A DNA stretch of 64,000 nt from positions 29,237-93,236 of the forward strand of contig NZ_MVHD01000017.1 of the NCBI RefSeq assembly GCF_002086635.1, in the 5' to 3' direction. Shown here one piece after another: positions 1 to 9,281 of the stretch. Each line of letters begins with the position of its first letter. Position 1 is the stretch's first letter. This stretch comes from Mycobacterium alsense (GTDB lineage Bacteria > Actinomycetota > Actinomycetes > Mycobacteriales > Mycobacteriaceae). Under the pieces are notes generated by a model. It searched no databases, had not been told where the DNA came from, and saw only the letters and a list, made by a program, of their open reading frames with translations. Position numbers and translations under genes: made by a program.

Positions 1-1158
1 GCCCGGTTCGCCTACCTGCGAGCGAACGCACCGGTGTCCTGGGCGACGGCCCGGGGACTGCTGCAGGGCAAGGGCGGCTACCTGCTGACCCGGTACGACG
101 ACGTCATGCTGATCCACAGCGACGAGCGGTTCTCCACCGACGTGATGAAGAACTCCCCGGCGGGCAAGTTCATCTGGTTGTTGCCGCCGAGTCTGCGGAT
201 GCTGGCCCAAACCATGGTGTTCAAGGACGATCCGGACCACAAGCGGTTACGCACGCTGGTGCACAAGGCCTTCACCCCGAAGCTGGTCGCCACCATGTCG
301 ACCGACATCACCAAGATCGCCGAGCAACTCGCCGACGAGGTGGCCGCCAAGCGTCAGGTCGATCTGGTCCACGAGTTCGCGATCCGGCTCCCGCTCGCGG
401 TGATCGCCACCATGCTCGGGGTCGCCGACGAGGACCGCGACATGTTCCACGCGCTCGTGGAGAAGATGGGCAACCAGCAGGGCAACCTGGTGCGCAGCTA
501 CCTGACCGCGCGCAAGCTCGCCAAGCTTTTCGAGGCGTTGATCGAGGACCGCCGGCTGCACCCGGACGAGGGCCTGATCGCCGAACTGGTCCGCGCCAGC
601 GAGGGCGCCGACCGGCTGACGCACCGCGAGCTGGTGTCGATGGTGTTCCTGCTGCTGCTGGCCGGCCATGACACCACGGCCAACCTGATCGGCAGCAGCG
701 TGCTCGCGCTCATCGAGAACCCCGATCAGCTGGAGCTGCTGCGCCGTCAGCCGGAACTGTTGGAGACCACCGCGATCGAGGAGCTGTTGCGCTTCACCTC
801 ACCCGTGGCCGACGGCGCGGCGCGGTTCGCCACCGAGGACCTGGAGATCGGCGGGATGCCGATTCCGCGGGGATCGCAGCTCCTCGGCGCGATCACCTCG
901 GCCAACCGGGACGAAGCGGTGTTCGACAACCCCGATGCAATGGATCTGACCCGTAAACCCAACAAGCACTTGGCGTTCGCCTTCGGCGTCCACTACTGCC
1001 TCGGCCATCAGCTGGCCCGATTGGAAGGCCGCACCGCCATTGCGACATTGATGCAACGCTTCGGCAACTGGGAGCTGGCGGCACCGCGGGAAAGCCTGCA
1101 CTACAAGCCCACGGTGTCCCTGCGAGGACTGACGGCACTACCGATACGGATGTACTGA
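1..1158 (+). CDS. Cytochrome P450 (5'-truncated by window edge)
   Basis: Most of a soluble bacterial P450 monooxygenase. The frame is open from base 1, so the true start lies upstream and a few tens of residues are missing from a usual length near 400. Visible are the helix I oxygen-activation motif LAGHDTTAN, the helix K ExxR (EELLR) and the haem loop FGVHYCLG, with the ligand Cys codon at 997-999. Enzymes of this type hydroxylate lipids, sterols or terpenoids using ferredoxin electrons. Its stop is 1 nt before the next ATG, so it is the upstream member of the catabolic operon and probably makes the first oxidation of that pathway's substrate. The substrate cannot be read from sequence. Confidence 0.93.
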   Translation, partial: ARFAYLRANAPVSWATARGLLQGKGGYLLTRYDDVMLIHSDERFSTDVMKNSPAGKFIWLLPPSLRMLAQTMVFKDDPDHKRLRTLVHKAFTPKLVATMSTDITKIAEQLADEVAAKRQVDLVHEFAIRLPLAVIATMLGVADEDRDMFHALVEKMGNQQGNLVRSYLTARKLAKLFEALIEDRRLHPDEGLIAELVRASEGADRLTHRELVSMVFLLLLAGHDTTANLIGSSVLALIENPDQLELLRRQPELLETTAIEELLRFTSPVADGAARFATEDLEIGGMPIPRGSQLLGAITSANRDEAVFDNPDAMDLTRKPNKHLAFAFGVHYCLGHQLARLEGRTAIATLMQRFGNWELAAPRESLHYKPTVSLRGLTALPIRMY

Positions 1159-1159
1159 C

Positions 1160-2431
1160 ATGACACAGACCGATTCCGCCAGAGACTTCGATCACGCCAT
1201 CAAGGATGACGACATCGAACGGGCCAAATTGTTGCTCGGCCTGGACGCACCGACCAGCATCGACGAGTTCCTCCGCCAGGCAACGCCGGACAATATCCGC
1301 AACTTCGCCTGGGGTTACGGCGACGACAATCCCTTGTTCGCCGATCCCGACTACGGGGTGCACACGCGATGGGGCGGGCAGATCGCACCGCCGATGATCA
1401 TGTCGGCGCTGTCGCGCAAGATGCTGGGCGATCCGATTCCCGACGACATCCGCAAGGCCACCAGGGGGCTGTTCTCCGGCGTGCACATGTTCGTCTCCGG
1501 GCAGCACACCGAGTGGTTCCGGCCGGTGCGCCCGGGCGACGAACTGTTCGGGTTCGGTGGCCTGGAATCGATCGAGGAGAAGACCAGCGAATTCGCCGGC
1601 CGGTCGATCATCCGCATCCTGCGCTCGGTGCGGGTCAACCAGCACGCCGAAATCGTCGCGATCGCCCGCGTCATCCTCATCGCCACCGAGCGAAAGCAAT
1701 CGCGCGAGCGTGGCAAGTACATGAAGATTCAGCCGGCGACCTACACCGACGAGCAGATCGCCGAGATCGACGCGATCTACGCCGCCGAGGGCCCCCGCGG
1801 CAGCACGCCGCGCTACTACGAGGACGTTCAGGTCGGCGAACAGCTGCCGAAGATGGTCAAGGGCCCGCTGACCCTGACCGACGTGATCTGCTTTCACGCC
1901 GGCGGTTACGGATTCGGCCCTTACGGCATCGCCGGTGCGCGGATCGGCTACAAGAACCGCCAGCGCGTCCCCAAGTTCTACATCAAGAACGCCGCGGGCA
2001 TACCCGACGTCGCGCAGCGCCTGCACTGGGAGAACGAATGGTCGCAGTCGATCGGCAACCCGATGGCCTACGACTACGGGGTGATGCGGGAGTGCTGGCT
2101 GACCCACTACGTCACCGACTGGATGGGCGACGACGGCTGGCTGATCCGCCAGCACGACGAGATGCGCAAGTTCAACTACATCGGGGACACGTCCTTCATC
2201 ACCGGCGAGGTCGTCGCCAAGCGCGTCGAAAACGGCAACGCGGTGGTCGATTTGGAGTTCCGGGCCACCAACCAGCGCGGCGAAGTCACCGCGCCGGCGA
2301 CCGCGACGGTCGCCCTGCCCAGCCGCGAGCTCGGGCCGGTGCGCCTGCCCACGCCGGACGAGGACCTGGCCCGCAAGGCCGTCGCGATGATGCAGCGCCA
2401 CAACGAGTTGTCAGGCAAGTCTGGCCGGTGA
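1160..2431 (+). CDS. MaoC-like / double-hotdog acyl dehydratase
   Basis: 423 residues with two hotdog-type segments: an N-terminal one (about residues 20-175, with AWGYGDDNPLF and GGQIAPPMI) and a C-terminal one (about 210-395, with FHAGGYGFGP and EFRATNQRGE). This architecture is usual for FAS1-like/MaoC dehydratases that hydrate or dehydrate enoyl-CoA thioesters. It starts 1 nt after the P450 stop and overlaps the next gene by 4 nt (GTGA), so it is translated from the same mRNA. In context it would act on a CoA-activated side chain or ring fragment during beta-oxidation. I see no basis for naming a specific substrate. Confidence 0.8.
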   Translation: MTQTDSARDFDHAIKDDDIERAKLLLGLDAPTSIDEFLRQATPDNIRNFAWGYGDDNPLFADPDYGVHTRWGGQIAPPMIMSALSRKMLGDPIPDDIRKATRGLFSGVHMFVSGQHTEWFRPVRPGDELFGFGGLESIEEKTSEFAGRSIIRILRSVRVNQHAEIVAIARVILIATERKQSRERGKYMKIQPATYTDEQIAEIDAIYAAEGPRGSTPRYYEDVQVGEQLPKMVKGPLTLTDVICFHAGGYGFGPYGIAGARIGYKNRQRVPKFYIKNAAGIPDVAQRLHWENEWSQSIGNPMAYDYGVMRECWLTHYVTDWMGDDGWLIRQHDEMRKFNYIGDTSFITGEVVAKRVENGNAVVDLEFRATNQRGEVTAPATATVALPSRELGPVRLPTPDEDLARKAVAMMQRHNELSGKSGR

Positions 2432-3279
2432 GCGCCGGCGCCCCGCGGGTCCTCGACACCGGGACCGACACGGTTACCGCCGAGATCGCCGACGGGGTCG
2501 GTGTCATCACCCTCAACCGGCCCGAGCGGCGCAACGCCCTGCACGCCGAGATGTACGAGGCGGTGCCCCGGCTGCTGGAGCGGTACGCCGGCGACGACGC
2601 CGTCGGCAGCGTCCTGATCACCGGTGCGGGATCGGCATTCTGCGCCGGCGGCGACGTGCGCGACGGGGGATCGCGGCCCGCCGACCCGGTGGGCGAAGAC
2701 GCCGAGGCGGACGTGCGCAGCCGGGCCGCGGCGCTGGCCCGCAACGCGCGGATGGTGCAGTTGCTGCACGAGATTCCGAAGGTGACGATCGCGGCGCTGC
2801 CCGGCGCCGCGGTCGGCGCGGGCATGAGCATCGCGCTGTCGGCGGACCTGCGCATCGCGGCCCGCTCGGCGCGCCTGATTCCCGGCTGGGGCAGGCTGGC
2901 GTTCTCGGGCGACTTCGGCGGGGCGTGGTTTTTGACCCGGCTGGTCGGGCCGTCCGTCGCCCTGCAGCTGCTCGTCGACGGCAGCCCCATCGACACCGAT
3001 CTGGCGATGCGGCTCGGCCTGCTCAACCGGGTCGTCGACGACGCCGACCTGAGGTCGGCCGCCCTGGAGTGGGCCGCCGAGATCGCCGCCGGCCCCACCG
3101 GTGCCTGGGCCGGGGTGAAGGCCAACATCGCGGAGGCGCAAGAACTTCCGCTGGCACAGGCCCTTCTCGGCGAAAGCGAGCGAATGGTCCGGTGCGCGAC
3201 GTCGGACGAGCATCGCGCCGCGGTACGCGCCTGGCTGGACGCCGCCACCCGACGAGCCGCCGCGAAGGGCGACAGATGA
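2428..3279 (+). CDS. Crotonase-fold protein, probably enoyl-CoA isomerase-like
   Basis: 283 residues. The GTG start overlaps the previous stop (GTGA) and fits crotonase length. N-terminal GVGVITLNRPERRNAL and the oxyanion motif SAFCAGGDV are typical of the enoyl-CoA hydratase/isomerase superfamily. By eye, both positions that carry the hydratase catalytic glutamates appear replaced (GAGMSIALS and IPGWGRLAFSGDFGG). An Asp in GDFGG sits where isomerases of the PaaG/ECI type place their single acid. A shift of double bond or another crotonase reaction is therefore more likely than plain hydration. The ATG of the next gene overlaps its stop (ATGA). Family call is firm; the reaction is inferred. 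Confidence 0.85.
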   Translation: MSAGAPRVLDTGTDTVTAEIADGVGVITLNRPERRNALHAEMYEAVPRLLERYAGDDAVGSVLITGAGSAFCAGGDVRDGGSRPADPVGEDAEADVRSRAAALARNARMVQLLHEIPKVTIAALPGAAVGAGMSIALSADLRIAARSARLIPGWGRLAFSGDFGGAWFLTRLVGPSVALQLLVDGSPIDTDLAMRLGLLNRVVDDADLRSAALEWAAEIAAGPTGAWAGVKANIAEAQELPLAQALLGESERMVRCATSDEHRAAVRAWLDAATRRAAAKGDR

Positions 3280-4706
3280 GCGAGGCGGGGCGCGAGATCG
3301 CGCCCGACCTGCAGCAGTGGATCGCCGCGGTGACCGGGGCGCGGGCGGTCGACGTCAGGCAGGTCGCCGGTGGCGCCAGCCGCGAGGCCTGGTTCGTCGA
3401 CGCGCACACCGACGGCGAAGTGCGCCAACTGTTCCTGCGCTACGACCGTCGCGCGCCCGACCCGTACAGCGCCTTTCACCCGCTGCACGTGGAAGCGCAG
3501 ATCATGGCCGAGCTGCATCGCCACGGCGTCACGGTGCCGGCGGTGGTGGCGGTGCACCCCGAGCAGCAGGCGGTCCTGCTGGAGAGGGTGGGCGGCGCGA
3601 CGTGGTTTCGCCTCATCGCCGATCCCGACGAGCAGGTCCGCACCGCCCAGGACTTCATCGCCAAGCTGGCCTATCTGCACCGGCTGGACCCGCACGACTT
3701 CGCCATTCCCGCTCTGGGACCCGTCCGCGCGGTGCGGGAGCACGTGCACGACGAGATCGCCGCGATTCGCCGGCGGCTCAACAAGCATCGGCGCCCCGCG
3801 CCGCTGCTGTTGTACTGCGCCGACTGGCTGGAACGCAACGTGCCCGACTACGACGGACCCACGGTGCTCGTGCAGGGCGACACCGGGCCGGGCAACTTCA
3901 TGTACGACGCCGGCCGCGTCACCGCGATCGTGGACTGGGAACTCGCCCACTACGGCGATCCGATGGACGACATCGCCTGGCTGTCGCTGCGCACCGTGCA
4001 GGATACGTTCACCGATTTCGCATCCCGGCTGGCCGAATACGAAAAGCTGTCGGGGCACCAGATCGACGGAAGCCGGGTCTGGTACTACCGGCTGTTCGCC
4101 GAAACCCGTTTGGCGTCAATGAATCCCAGCGGCATCGACGCGCGCGCCGCCCTGCCGGCCGACTCGCCGGACGCGGGCAACCGCCTGATCTACGGCATGT
4201 TGCACCGGCGACTGCTCGTGGAGGCGCTGGCGCACGTGATCGGCCTGCCCGACGTGAGCGTCGAGATGCCCGGCGCGGAGCAGTCCTCGCCCTACCAGGC
4301 GGTGTACGACGCCACCGCGTCCGCCCTCAGGGCCGCCGCCGAGCGCAGCGGGGACGCGCTGGCGCAACGCTACGTCAAAGGCGCCGCCCGCCTGGTGAAG
4401 TACCTCGCCGAGGTGGATCGCATCGGCGCGGTGATCGACCGGCAGGAGATCGCCGAACTCGCCGCGTTGTTGGGCAGCACACCGGCGTCGCTCGAGGCGG
4501 GCCGGTCGGCGCTCGCCGAGCGGGCGGGCCGCGGCGAGCTGGACGACCGCGCCTATGTCACGCAGCTGTGGCGCGGCATCAAACGCGACGACTATCTCAT
4601 GCGGGCGGCGTCCGGCGCCCTGCGCAATCGAACCTGGCCACCTCTGAGCACGCGAGGAGATGAACCCCAGTGGGCATCGCAATCACCGAAGACCACCGCG
4701 AACTAG
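3276..4706 (+). CDS. APH-family phosphotransferase, ACAD10/11-kinase-like
   Basis: 476 residues. The ATG overlaps the crotonase stop. The fold is aminoglycoside-phosphotransferase/choline-kinase-like: VAGGASREAWFV (glycine-rich loop), a catalytic loop QGDTGPGNFMYD in place of the usual HGDxxxxN, and the metal-binding IVDWELAHYGDPMDD. About 120 extra C-terminal residues follow the kinase fold. It sits directly before, and overlaps by 37 nt, a double acyl-CoA dehydrogenase. In mammalian ACAD10/11 and in the Pseudomonas levulinate pathway (LvaA) such kinases phosphorylate 4-hydroxyacyl-CoA so that the phosphate can be eliminated. The same role is inferred here. Antibiotic modification is unlikely given the context. 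Confidence 0.82.
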   Translation: MSEAGREIAPDLQQWIAAVTGARAVDVRQVAGGASREAWFVDAHTDGEVRQLFLRYDRRAPDPYSAFHPLHVEAQIMAELHRHGVTVPAVVAVHPEQQAVLLERVGGATWFRLIADPDEQVRTAQDFIAKLAYLHRLDPHDFAIPALGPVRAVREHVHDEIAAIRRRLNKHRRPAPLLLYCADWLERNVPDYDGPTVLVQGDTGPGNFMYDAGRVTAIVDWELAHYGDPMDDIAWLSLRTVQDTFTDFASRLAEYEKLSGHQIDGSRVWYYRLFAETRLASMNPSGIDARAALPADSPDAGNRLIYGMLHRRLLVEALAHVIGLPDVSVEMPGAEQSSPYQAVYDATASALRAAAERSGDALAQRYVKGAARLVKYLAEVDRIGAVIDRQEIAELAALLGSTPASLEAGRSALAERAGRGELDDRAYVTQLWRGIKRDDYLMRAASGALRNRTWPPLSTRGDEPQWASQSPKTTAN

Positions 4707-6835
4707 CGAAGGTCGCGCGCTCGTTCCTGCTGGCGCACAAGGCCCGCGCGCACGCGCGCGAACTATTGGATGCCGACACCGAGGAGCGGCCGGAATTCTG
4801 GGCCCCGGTGGCCGAGATCGGTTGGCTGGGGCTGCATGTTCCCGAGGAGTACGGCGGCGCCGGCTACGGCCTGCCCGAGCTGGTCGTGGTCGTCGAGGAA
4901 TTCGGGCGCGCGGTGGCGCCCGGGCCGTTCGTCCCGACCGTGATCGCGTCGGCCGTCCTCGCCGCCTGCGGCAGCCCCGAGCAGAAGTCGCGCCTGCTGC
5001 CCGGCCTGGTCGACGGGAGTCGCGTCGCCGGAGTGGGTTTCGCCGGCTCGCTCACGCTCACCGACACCGCCGTCGCCGGCGAGGCCGGGGCGGTGCTGGG
5101 CGCCGGCCTGGCGGACGTGCTGCTGCTGGCGGCCGGCGCGGACGTCCTGGTGGTGGATGCGGGCCAAGCCGGCGTCGACGTCGACGTGGCGGGCAACCTC
5201 GACCCCACCCGGCGGTGCGGCCGGGTCACCCTGCGCGACGTGCCGGTCGCCGCGGTCGAGGCGCTGCCCGGTGCCGCCGCGCCGGCGTTGTCGCTGGCCC
5301 GGACGATCGTGGCCGCCGAGGCGGTGGGCGGAGCGCAGGACTGCCTGGACGCGGCCGTCGGCTACGCCAAGGTGCGCGAACAGTTCGGCCGCACCATCGG
5401 CACGTTCCAGGCCGTCAAGCATCACCTGGCCAACATGTTGGTCGCCGCCGAGGCGGCGCTGGCCACCGTGTGGGACGCCGCCCGCGCCGTCGGCGGCGAC
5501 GATCAGGAATTCGCGCTGATGGCCGCCTGCGCAACGACGTTGGCGCTGCCCGCCTACGTCAAGAACGCCGAACTCAACATCCAGGTGCACGGCGGCATCG
5601 GCTTCACGTGGGAGCACGACGCGCATCTGCACCTGCGCCGGGCGACGACGCTGCGCGCCCTGCTCGGCGGGTCCGGCGCACCGGCCGACGTGTACGGCCT
5701 GTCCGCCGAGGGCGTCACCCGGGCCAACTCGATCGACCTGCCGCCGGAGGCCGACCAGCTGCGCGAGCGGGTGCGCGCCGAGCTCAGCACGTGGGACGGC
5801 CTGGACGACAAGTCGTTGCGGCAGCGGATGATCGACACCGGCTATGTGATGCCGCACTGGCCCAGGCCCTGGGGCCGCGCCGCCGACGCCGTCGAACAAC
5901 TCGTCATCGAAGAGGAATTCGGCGCCGCGGCAATCAAGCGCCCCGAGTTCGGCATCACCGGCTGGGTCGTGCTGACGCTGATCCAGCACGGCTCACCCGA
6001 ACAGATAGAGCGGTTCGTCACGCCTGCGCTGCGTGGCGAGCAGGTCTGGTGCCAGCTGTTCTCCGAACCGGGCGCCGGATCGGACGCCGCCGCCGTCGCC
6101 ACCAAAGCGACTCGCGCCGAGGGCGGTTGGGTCATCAACGGGCAGAAGGTGTGGACCAGCAACGCGCAGAAGTGCCAACTCGGCCTGGCCACCGTGCGGA
6201 CCGATCCCGACGCCCCCAAGCACGCCGGCATCACCACCGTGATCATCGACATGACGGCAGACGGGGTCGAGGTGCGCCCGCTGCGGCAGATCACCGGCGG
6301 ATCGGAGTTCAACGAGGTGTTCTTCTCCGACGTGTTCGTCCCGGACCACGACGTGGTGGGCGAACCCAACAAGGGATGGACGGTCGCCCGCGCCACGCTG
6401 GGTAACGAACGCGTCAGCATCGGCGGCGGCCTGCCCGGTGGCCAGGGCTCGGCCGCGACCCTGGTGAACCTCACCGAAAGGTTCGGGGAGCGGGTGGCCG
6501 GGGCCGCGGAGCGGACCGGGCGCTACCTGGCCGACGACCACGCGCTGCGGCTGCTCAACCTGCGCCGGGCGGCGCGCAGCATCGCCGGCGGCGAGCCCGG
6601 CCCGGAGGGCAACGTCACCAAACTGCTGCTCGCAGAACACCTCAGCGAGCGGGCCACGCTGTCGGCCGAACTGCTCGGGCCCGATGTCGCGACGCTGTCG
6701 GGCCCGGCCAAGATGGCCGGATTCATGATTCTCGCCGCACGGGGCATGTCCATCGCCGGTGGTACCTCCGAGATCACCCGAAACCAGATCGCGGAGCGCA
6801 TCCTGGGCCTGCCGCGCGACCCGCTCGCCAAATGA
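4670..6835 (+). CDS. Double-length acyl-CoA dehydrogenase (FadE type)
   Basis: 721 residues, about twice the usual acyl-CoA dehydrogenase length. The N-terminal half (about 1-345) ends with the FAD-domain signature QVHGGIGFTWEHD. The C-terminal half (about 375-721) has the substrate/FAD motif CQLFSEPGAGSDAA, INGQKVWTSNAQ and the closing GGTSEITRNQIAERILGLPR. Mycobacteria encode similar long enzymes (FadE6, FadE22 and FadE34 are about this size). It catalyses FAD-dependent alpha,beta-desaturation of an acyl-CoA, or handles the phosphorylated product of the upstream kinase. GTG start at 4670 lies inside the kinase gene; its stop overlaps the next ATG. Confidence 0.9.
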   Translation: MGIAITEDHRELAKVARSFLLAHKARAHARELLDADTEERPEFWAPVAEIGWLGLHVPEEYGGAGYGLPELVVVVEEFGRAVAPGPFVPTVIASAVLAACGSPEQKSRLLPGLVDGSRVAGVGFAGSLTLTDTAVAGEAGAVLGAGLADVLLLAAGADVLVVDAGQAGVDVDVAGNLDPTRRCGRVTLRDVPVAAVEALPGAAAPALSLARTIVAAEAVGGAQDCLDAAVGYAKVREQFGRTIGTFQAVKHHLANMLVAAEAALATVWDAARAVGGDDQEFALMAACATTLALPAYVKNAELNIQVHGGIGFTWEHDAHLHLRRATTLRALLGGSGAPADVYGLSAEGVTRANSIDLPPEADQLRERVRAELSTWDGLDDKSLRQRMIDTGYVMPHWPRPWGRAADAVEQLVIEEEFGAAAIKRPEFGITGWVVLTLIQHGSPEQIERFVTPALRGEQVWCQLFSEPGAGSDAAAVATKATRAEGGWVINGQKVWTSNAQKCQLGLATVRTDPDAPKHAGITTVIIDMTADGVEVRPLRQITGGSEFNEVFFSDVFVPDHDVVGEPNKGWTVARATLGNERVSIGGGLPGGQGSAATLVNLTERFGERVAGAAERTGRYLADDHALRLLNLRRAARSIAGGEPGPEGNVTKLLLAEHLSERATLSAELLGPDVATLSGPAKMAGFMILAARGMSIAGGTSEITRNQIAERILGLPRDPLAK

Positions 6836-8397
6836 GCACGACCGACATCCGGGCGGCACCGACCATCCCGGACGCGATCGCCGCGGCCGCCCGGGAGCAC
6901 CCCGACACCGCGGTAATCGTGCACAGCAACGACAACCCGGCGACCACCACACTCGGAGAGTTGGTCGACGAGGGCCGGCGGGTCGCCGCGAGCTTGAGCG
7001 AAATGGGCGTCCGCCCCGGCGACGTGGTGGCGGTCCAGCTCCCCAACTGGCGAGAGTGCTTCGTCGCCCACGCGGCGGTGTGGCTCTGCGGGGCGGTGCT
7101 GCTGCCCATCGTGCCCATCTACGGCCCGCACGAGGTCGCGTTCATCGTGCGGCGCTCGGGCGCCCGGGCGCTGATCATCGCGCGCTGCCTGCGCAACCGC
7201 GACAGCGCCGCCACCCTCGCCGCACTGGACGGGATACCGGGCCTGTCCCACCGCGTCGTCGTCGGCAACCCCCTTCCCGGGACCCTCGGATTCGATGAGT
7301 TAAACGGTGGCGGCGCAGACGGTTTCGCCGGCCCTCGGGCATCCGGACCGGGGCAGCGGTGCCTCCTGGTGTACACATCGGGCACCACCGCCGAACCCAA
7401 AGGGGTTCAGCACAGCCACGCCGGGCTACTCGGCGAATTGCGCGCGATGGAGCGGCTGCGGGGAACCGATTCCGCGCCCACGACCCTCGCGGTGTTTCCC
7501 TCCGGACACATCGCCGGGGTGTTGGGGATCCTGCGCATGCTGACCCGGGCCGGCACGACCGTCGCCATGGACGCGTGGGATCCGAACGTCGCGGCCCGCC
7601 TGATCGCCGAGCACCACGTGGAGGCCTCCGCCGGAGCCCCGATTCATTTGAGCGGCATCCTCGACGCGGCCGAGCGCGAGCGCCTCGACCTGTCCAGCCT
7701 GCGCGACTACGTCACCGGCGCGGCCGGCGTCGCCGGCGCGCTGATCCGGCGCGCGGACACCCGGGGGATCGGCGCGTTTCGCTGCTACGGGTCGACCGAG
7801 CACCCGACGATCAGCTCGAGCACCGCCGACGATCCGCTGGACAAGCGCGCCGACACCGACGGCCGAGTCTGCCCCGGCACCCAGGTCCGGGTGGTGGACG
7901 ACGACGGGCGCGACGTCCCGACGGGCCACGACGGCGAAATCCTCACCCGCGGACCGGAACTGTTCACCGGATACACGGACGCCGGCGACACGCGGGCCAG
8001 TGTCGTGGACGGCTGGTTCGCCACCGGCGACGTCGGCCGGCTCGACCGCGAGGGCTATCTGACGGTCACCGACCGCAAGAAGGACATCATCGTCCGCGGC
8101 GGCGAGAACATCTCCTCCAAGGAGGTCGAGGACGTCGTCAGCAGCCACCCGGCGGTGGCCGAGGCCGCCGCCCTCGGCGCGCCCGACCGCCGATACGGCG
8201 AACGTGTCTGCGTCTTCGTCGTGGTCAAACCCGGGCAGCGGTTCGACGTGGCCGAAGCGGCCGACCACTTCCAGCGGTGCGGGTTGGCGCGGCAGAAAAC
8301 CCCGGAGCGCATCGTGGTCGTCGATGAACTACCCAGAACGGCCAGCGGCAAGGTCCAAAAACATCTGCTGCGTCAGCAGTTGAGTGCCGATCAATAA
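6832..8397 (+). CDS. Acyl-CoA synthetase (FadD/AMP-binding)
   Basis: 521 residues. ATGA overlap with the upstream FadE. Adenylate-forming enzyme: P-loop-like YTSGTTAEPKG (about residue 180), the A8 hinge GWFATGDVGRLDREG, the motif DRKKDIIVRGGENIS, and C-terminal catalytic Lys in PRTASGKVQKH. It activates a carboxylic acid with ATP and CoA, supplying the CoA ester used by the FadE, crotonase and MaoC-like enzymes of the same operon. Length is slightly short for long-chain FadDs and closer to medium-chain or aryl/steroid-acid ligases. Substrate is not determinable. Confidence 0.92.
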   Translation: MSTTDIRAAPTIPDAIAAAAREHPDTAVIVHSNDNPATTTLGELVDEGRRVAASLSEMGVRPGDVVAVQLPNWRECFVAHAAVWLCGAVLLPIVPIYGPHEVAFIVRRSGARALIIARCLRNRDSAATLAALDGIPGLSHRVVVGNPLPGTLGFDELNGGGADGFAGPRASGPGQRCLLVYTSGTTAEPKGVQHSHAGLLGELRAMERLRGTDSAPTTLAVFPSGHIAGVLGILRMLTRAGTTVAMDAWDPNVAARLIAEHHVEASAGAPIHLSGILDAAERERLDLSSLRDYVTGAAGVAGALIRRADTRGIGAFRCYGSTEHPTISSSTADDPLDKRADTDGRVCPGTQVRVVDDDGRDVPTGHDGEILTRGPELFTGYTDAGDTRASVVDGWFATGDVGRLDREGYLTVTDRKKDIIVRGGENISSKEVEDVVSSHPAVAEAAALGAPDRRYGERVCVFVVVKPGQRFDVAEAADHFQRCGLARQKTPERIVVVDELPRTASGKVQKHLLRQQLSADQ

Positions 8398-8422
8398 CCA
8401 ATTTCGAGCGAAAGGCGTTGAC

Positions 8423-9277
8423 GTGGGAAGGGTTCAAGACAAGGTCGTCTTGGTCACCGGGGCCGCGCGCGGCCAGGGGCGCAGCCACGCGGTGAGACTG
8501 GCGGAGGAGGGCGCCGACGTCATCATGTTCGACGTCTGTCATGACATCGAGCACAACGACTATCCGCTGGCCGGCGAGCACGATCTCGACGACGCGCGCC
8601 GGGAGGTGGAAAAGACCGGGCGGCGGGCCATCGCCGCGCAGGTCGACGTCCGCGACCGGGCCGCCCTGGAGGCCGCGCTGGCGTCGGCGGTCGCCGACGC
8701 CGGCAAGCTCGACGTCGTCGTCGCCAACGCCGGCATCTGCCCGCTGGGCGCCGATCAGCCGATCGGCGCCTTTACCAACGCCTTTGACGTCGATTTCGTC
8801 GGCGTGGTCAACACGCTCCACGTTGCGCTTCCGCACCTGACGGCGGGCGCGTCGATCGTCACCGTGGGATCGGTGGCGGGGCTGCTGGCCGAGAAGGCCG
8901 GCCCCGGCTCGGGCATGGGGCCCAACGGCGCGGGCGGCGCGGGCTACAACGTCGCCAAGCAGTTCATCGACCGCTACACGATGGCGCTGGCCGCGCAGTT
9001 GGCGCCGCTGTCCATTCGGGTCAACGTCATCCACCCGACCAATGTCAACACCCCGATGCTGCACAACGAGCCGATGTACAAGATGTTCCGCCCCGACCTC
9101 GAGCATCCGGGCCTCGACGACGCCCTGCTGACCTTCCCGATGATGCAGGGCATGCCGATACCTTTCATCGAGCCCGACGACGTGTCCCACGCCGTGTGCT
9201 ATCTGGCGTCCGACGAATCGCGCTACGTCACCGGGCTGCAACTCAAGATCGATGCCGGCGCGTGCCTGAAGTTCTAA
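8423..9277 (+). CDS. Mycofactocin-type SDR oxidoreductase
   Basis: 284 residues from GTG 8423, which has AAAGG 7 nt upstream; earlier in-frame starts lack a ribosome site. Short-chain dehydrogenase with cofactor loop VTGAARGQGRSHAVRLAEEGAD, ANAGI, and the active-site pair in YNVAK. The GARGQGRSHA signature and insertion-bearing length match the mycofactocin-coupled SDR subfamily (TIGR03971). Those enzymes hold NAD tightly and pass electrons to mycofactocin instead of exchanging cofactor. It would oxidise a secondary alcohol of the pathway substrate. The 25-nt gap to the upstream FadD keeps it in the operon. Confidence 0.88.
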   Translation: MGRVQDKVVLVTGAARGQGRSHAVRLAEEGADVIMFDVCHDIEHNDYPLAGEHDLDDARREVEKTGRRAIAAQVDVRDRAALEAALASAVADAGKLDVVVANAGICPLGADQPIGAFTNAFDVDFVGVVNTLHVALPHLTAGASIVTVGSVAGLLAEKAGPGSGMGPNGAGGAGYNVAKQFIDRYTMALAAQLAPLSIRVNVIHPTNVNTPMLHNEPMYKMFRPDLEHPGLDDALLTFPMMQGMPIPFIEPDDVSHAVCYLASDESRYVTGLQLKIDAGACLKF

Positions 9278-9281
9278 CGCC

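Noticed and set aside
2286..4058. Long minus-strand open frame opposite the crotonase and kinase genes
   Set aside because: High GC gives long antisense frames; the product is Arg/Ala/Pro-rich with no family motif, while the plus strand encodes recognised enzymes.
3276..4706. Aminoglycoside resistance kinase
   Set aside because: Fold is shared, but coupling to an acyl-CoA dehydrogenase and the ACAD11-like motif point to metabolism.
4660..6405. Long plus-strand frame overlapping the FadE gene
   Set aside because: Arg-rich shadow in another frame of a clear acyl-CoA dehydrogenase.
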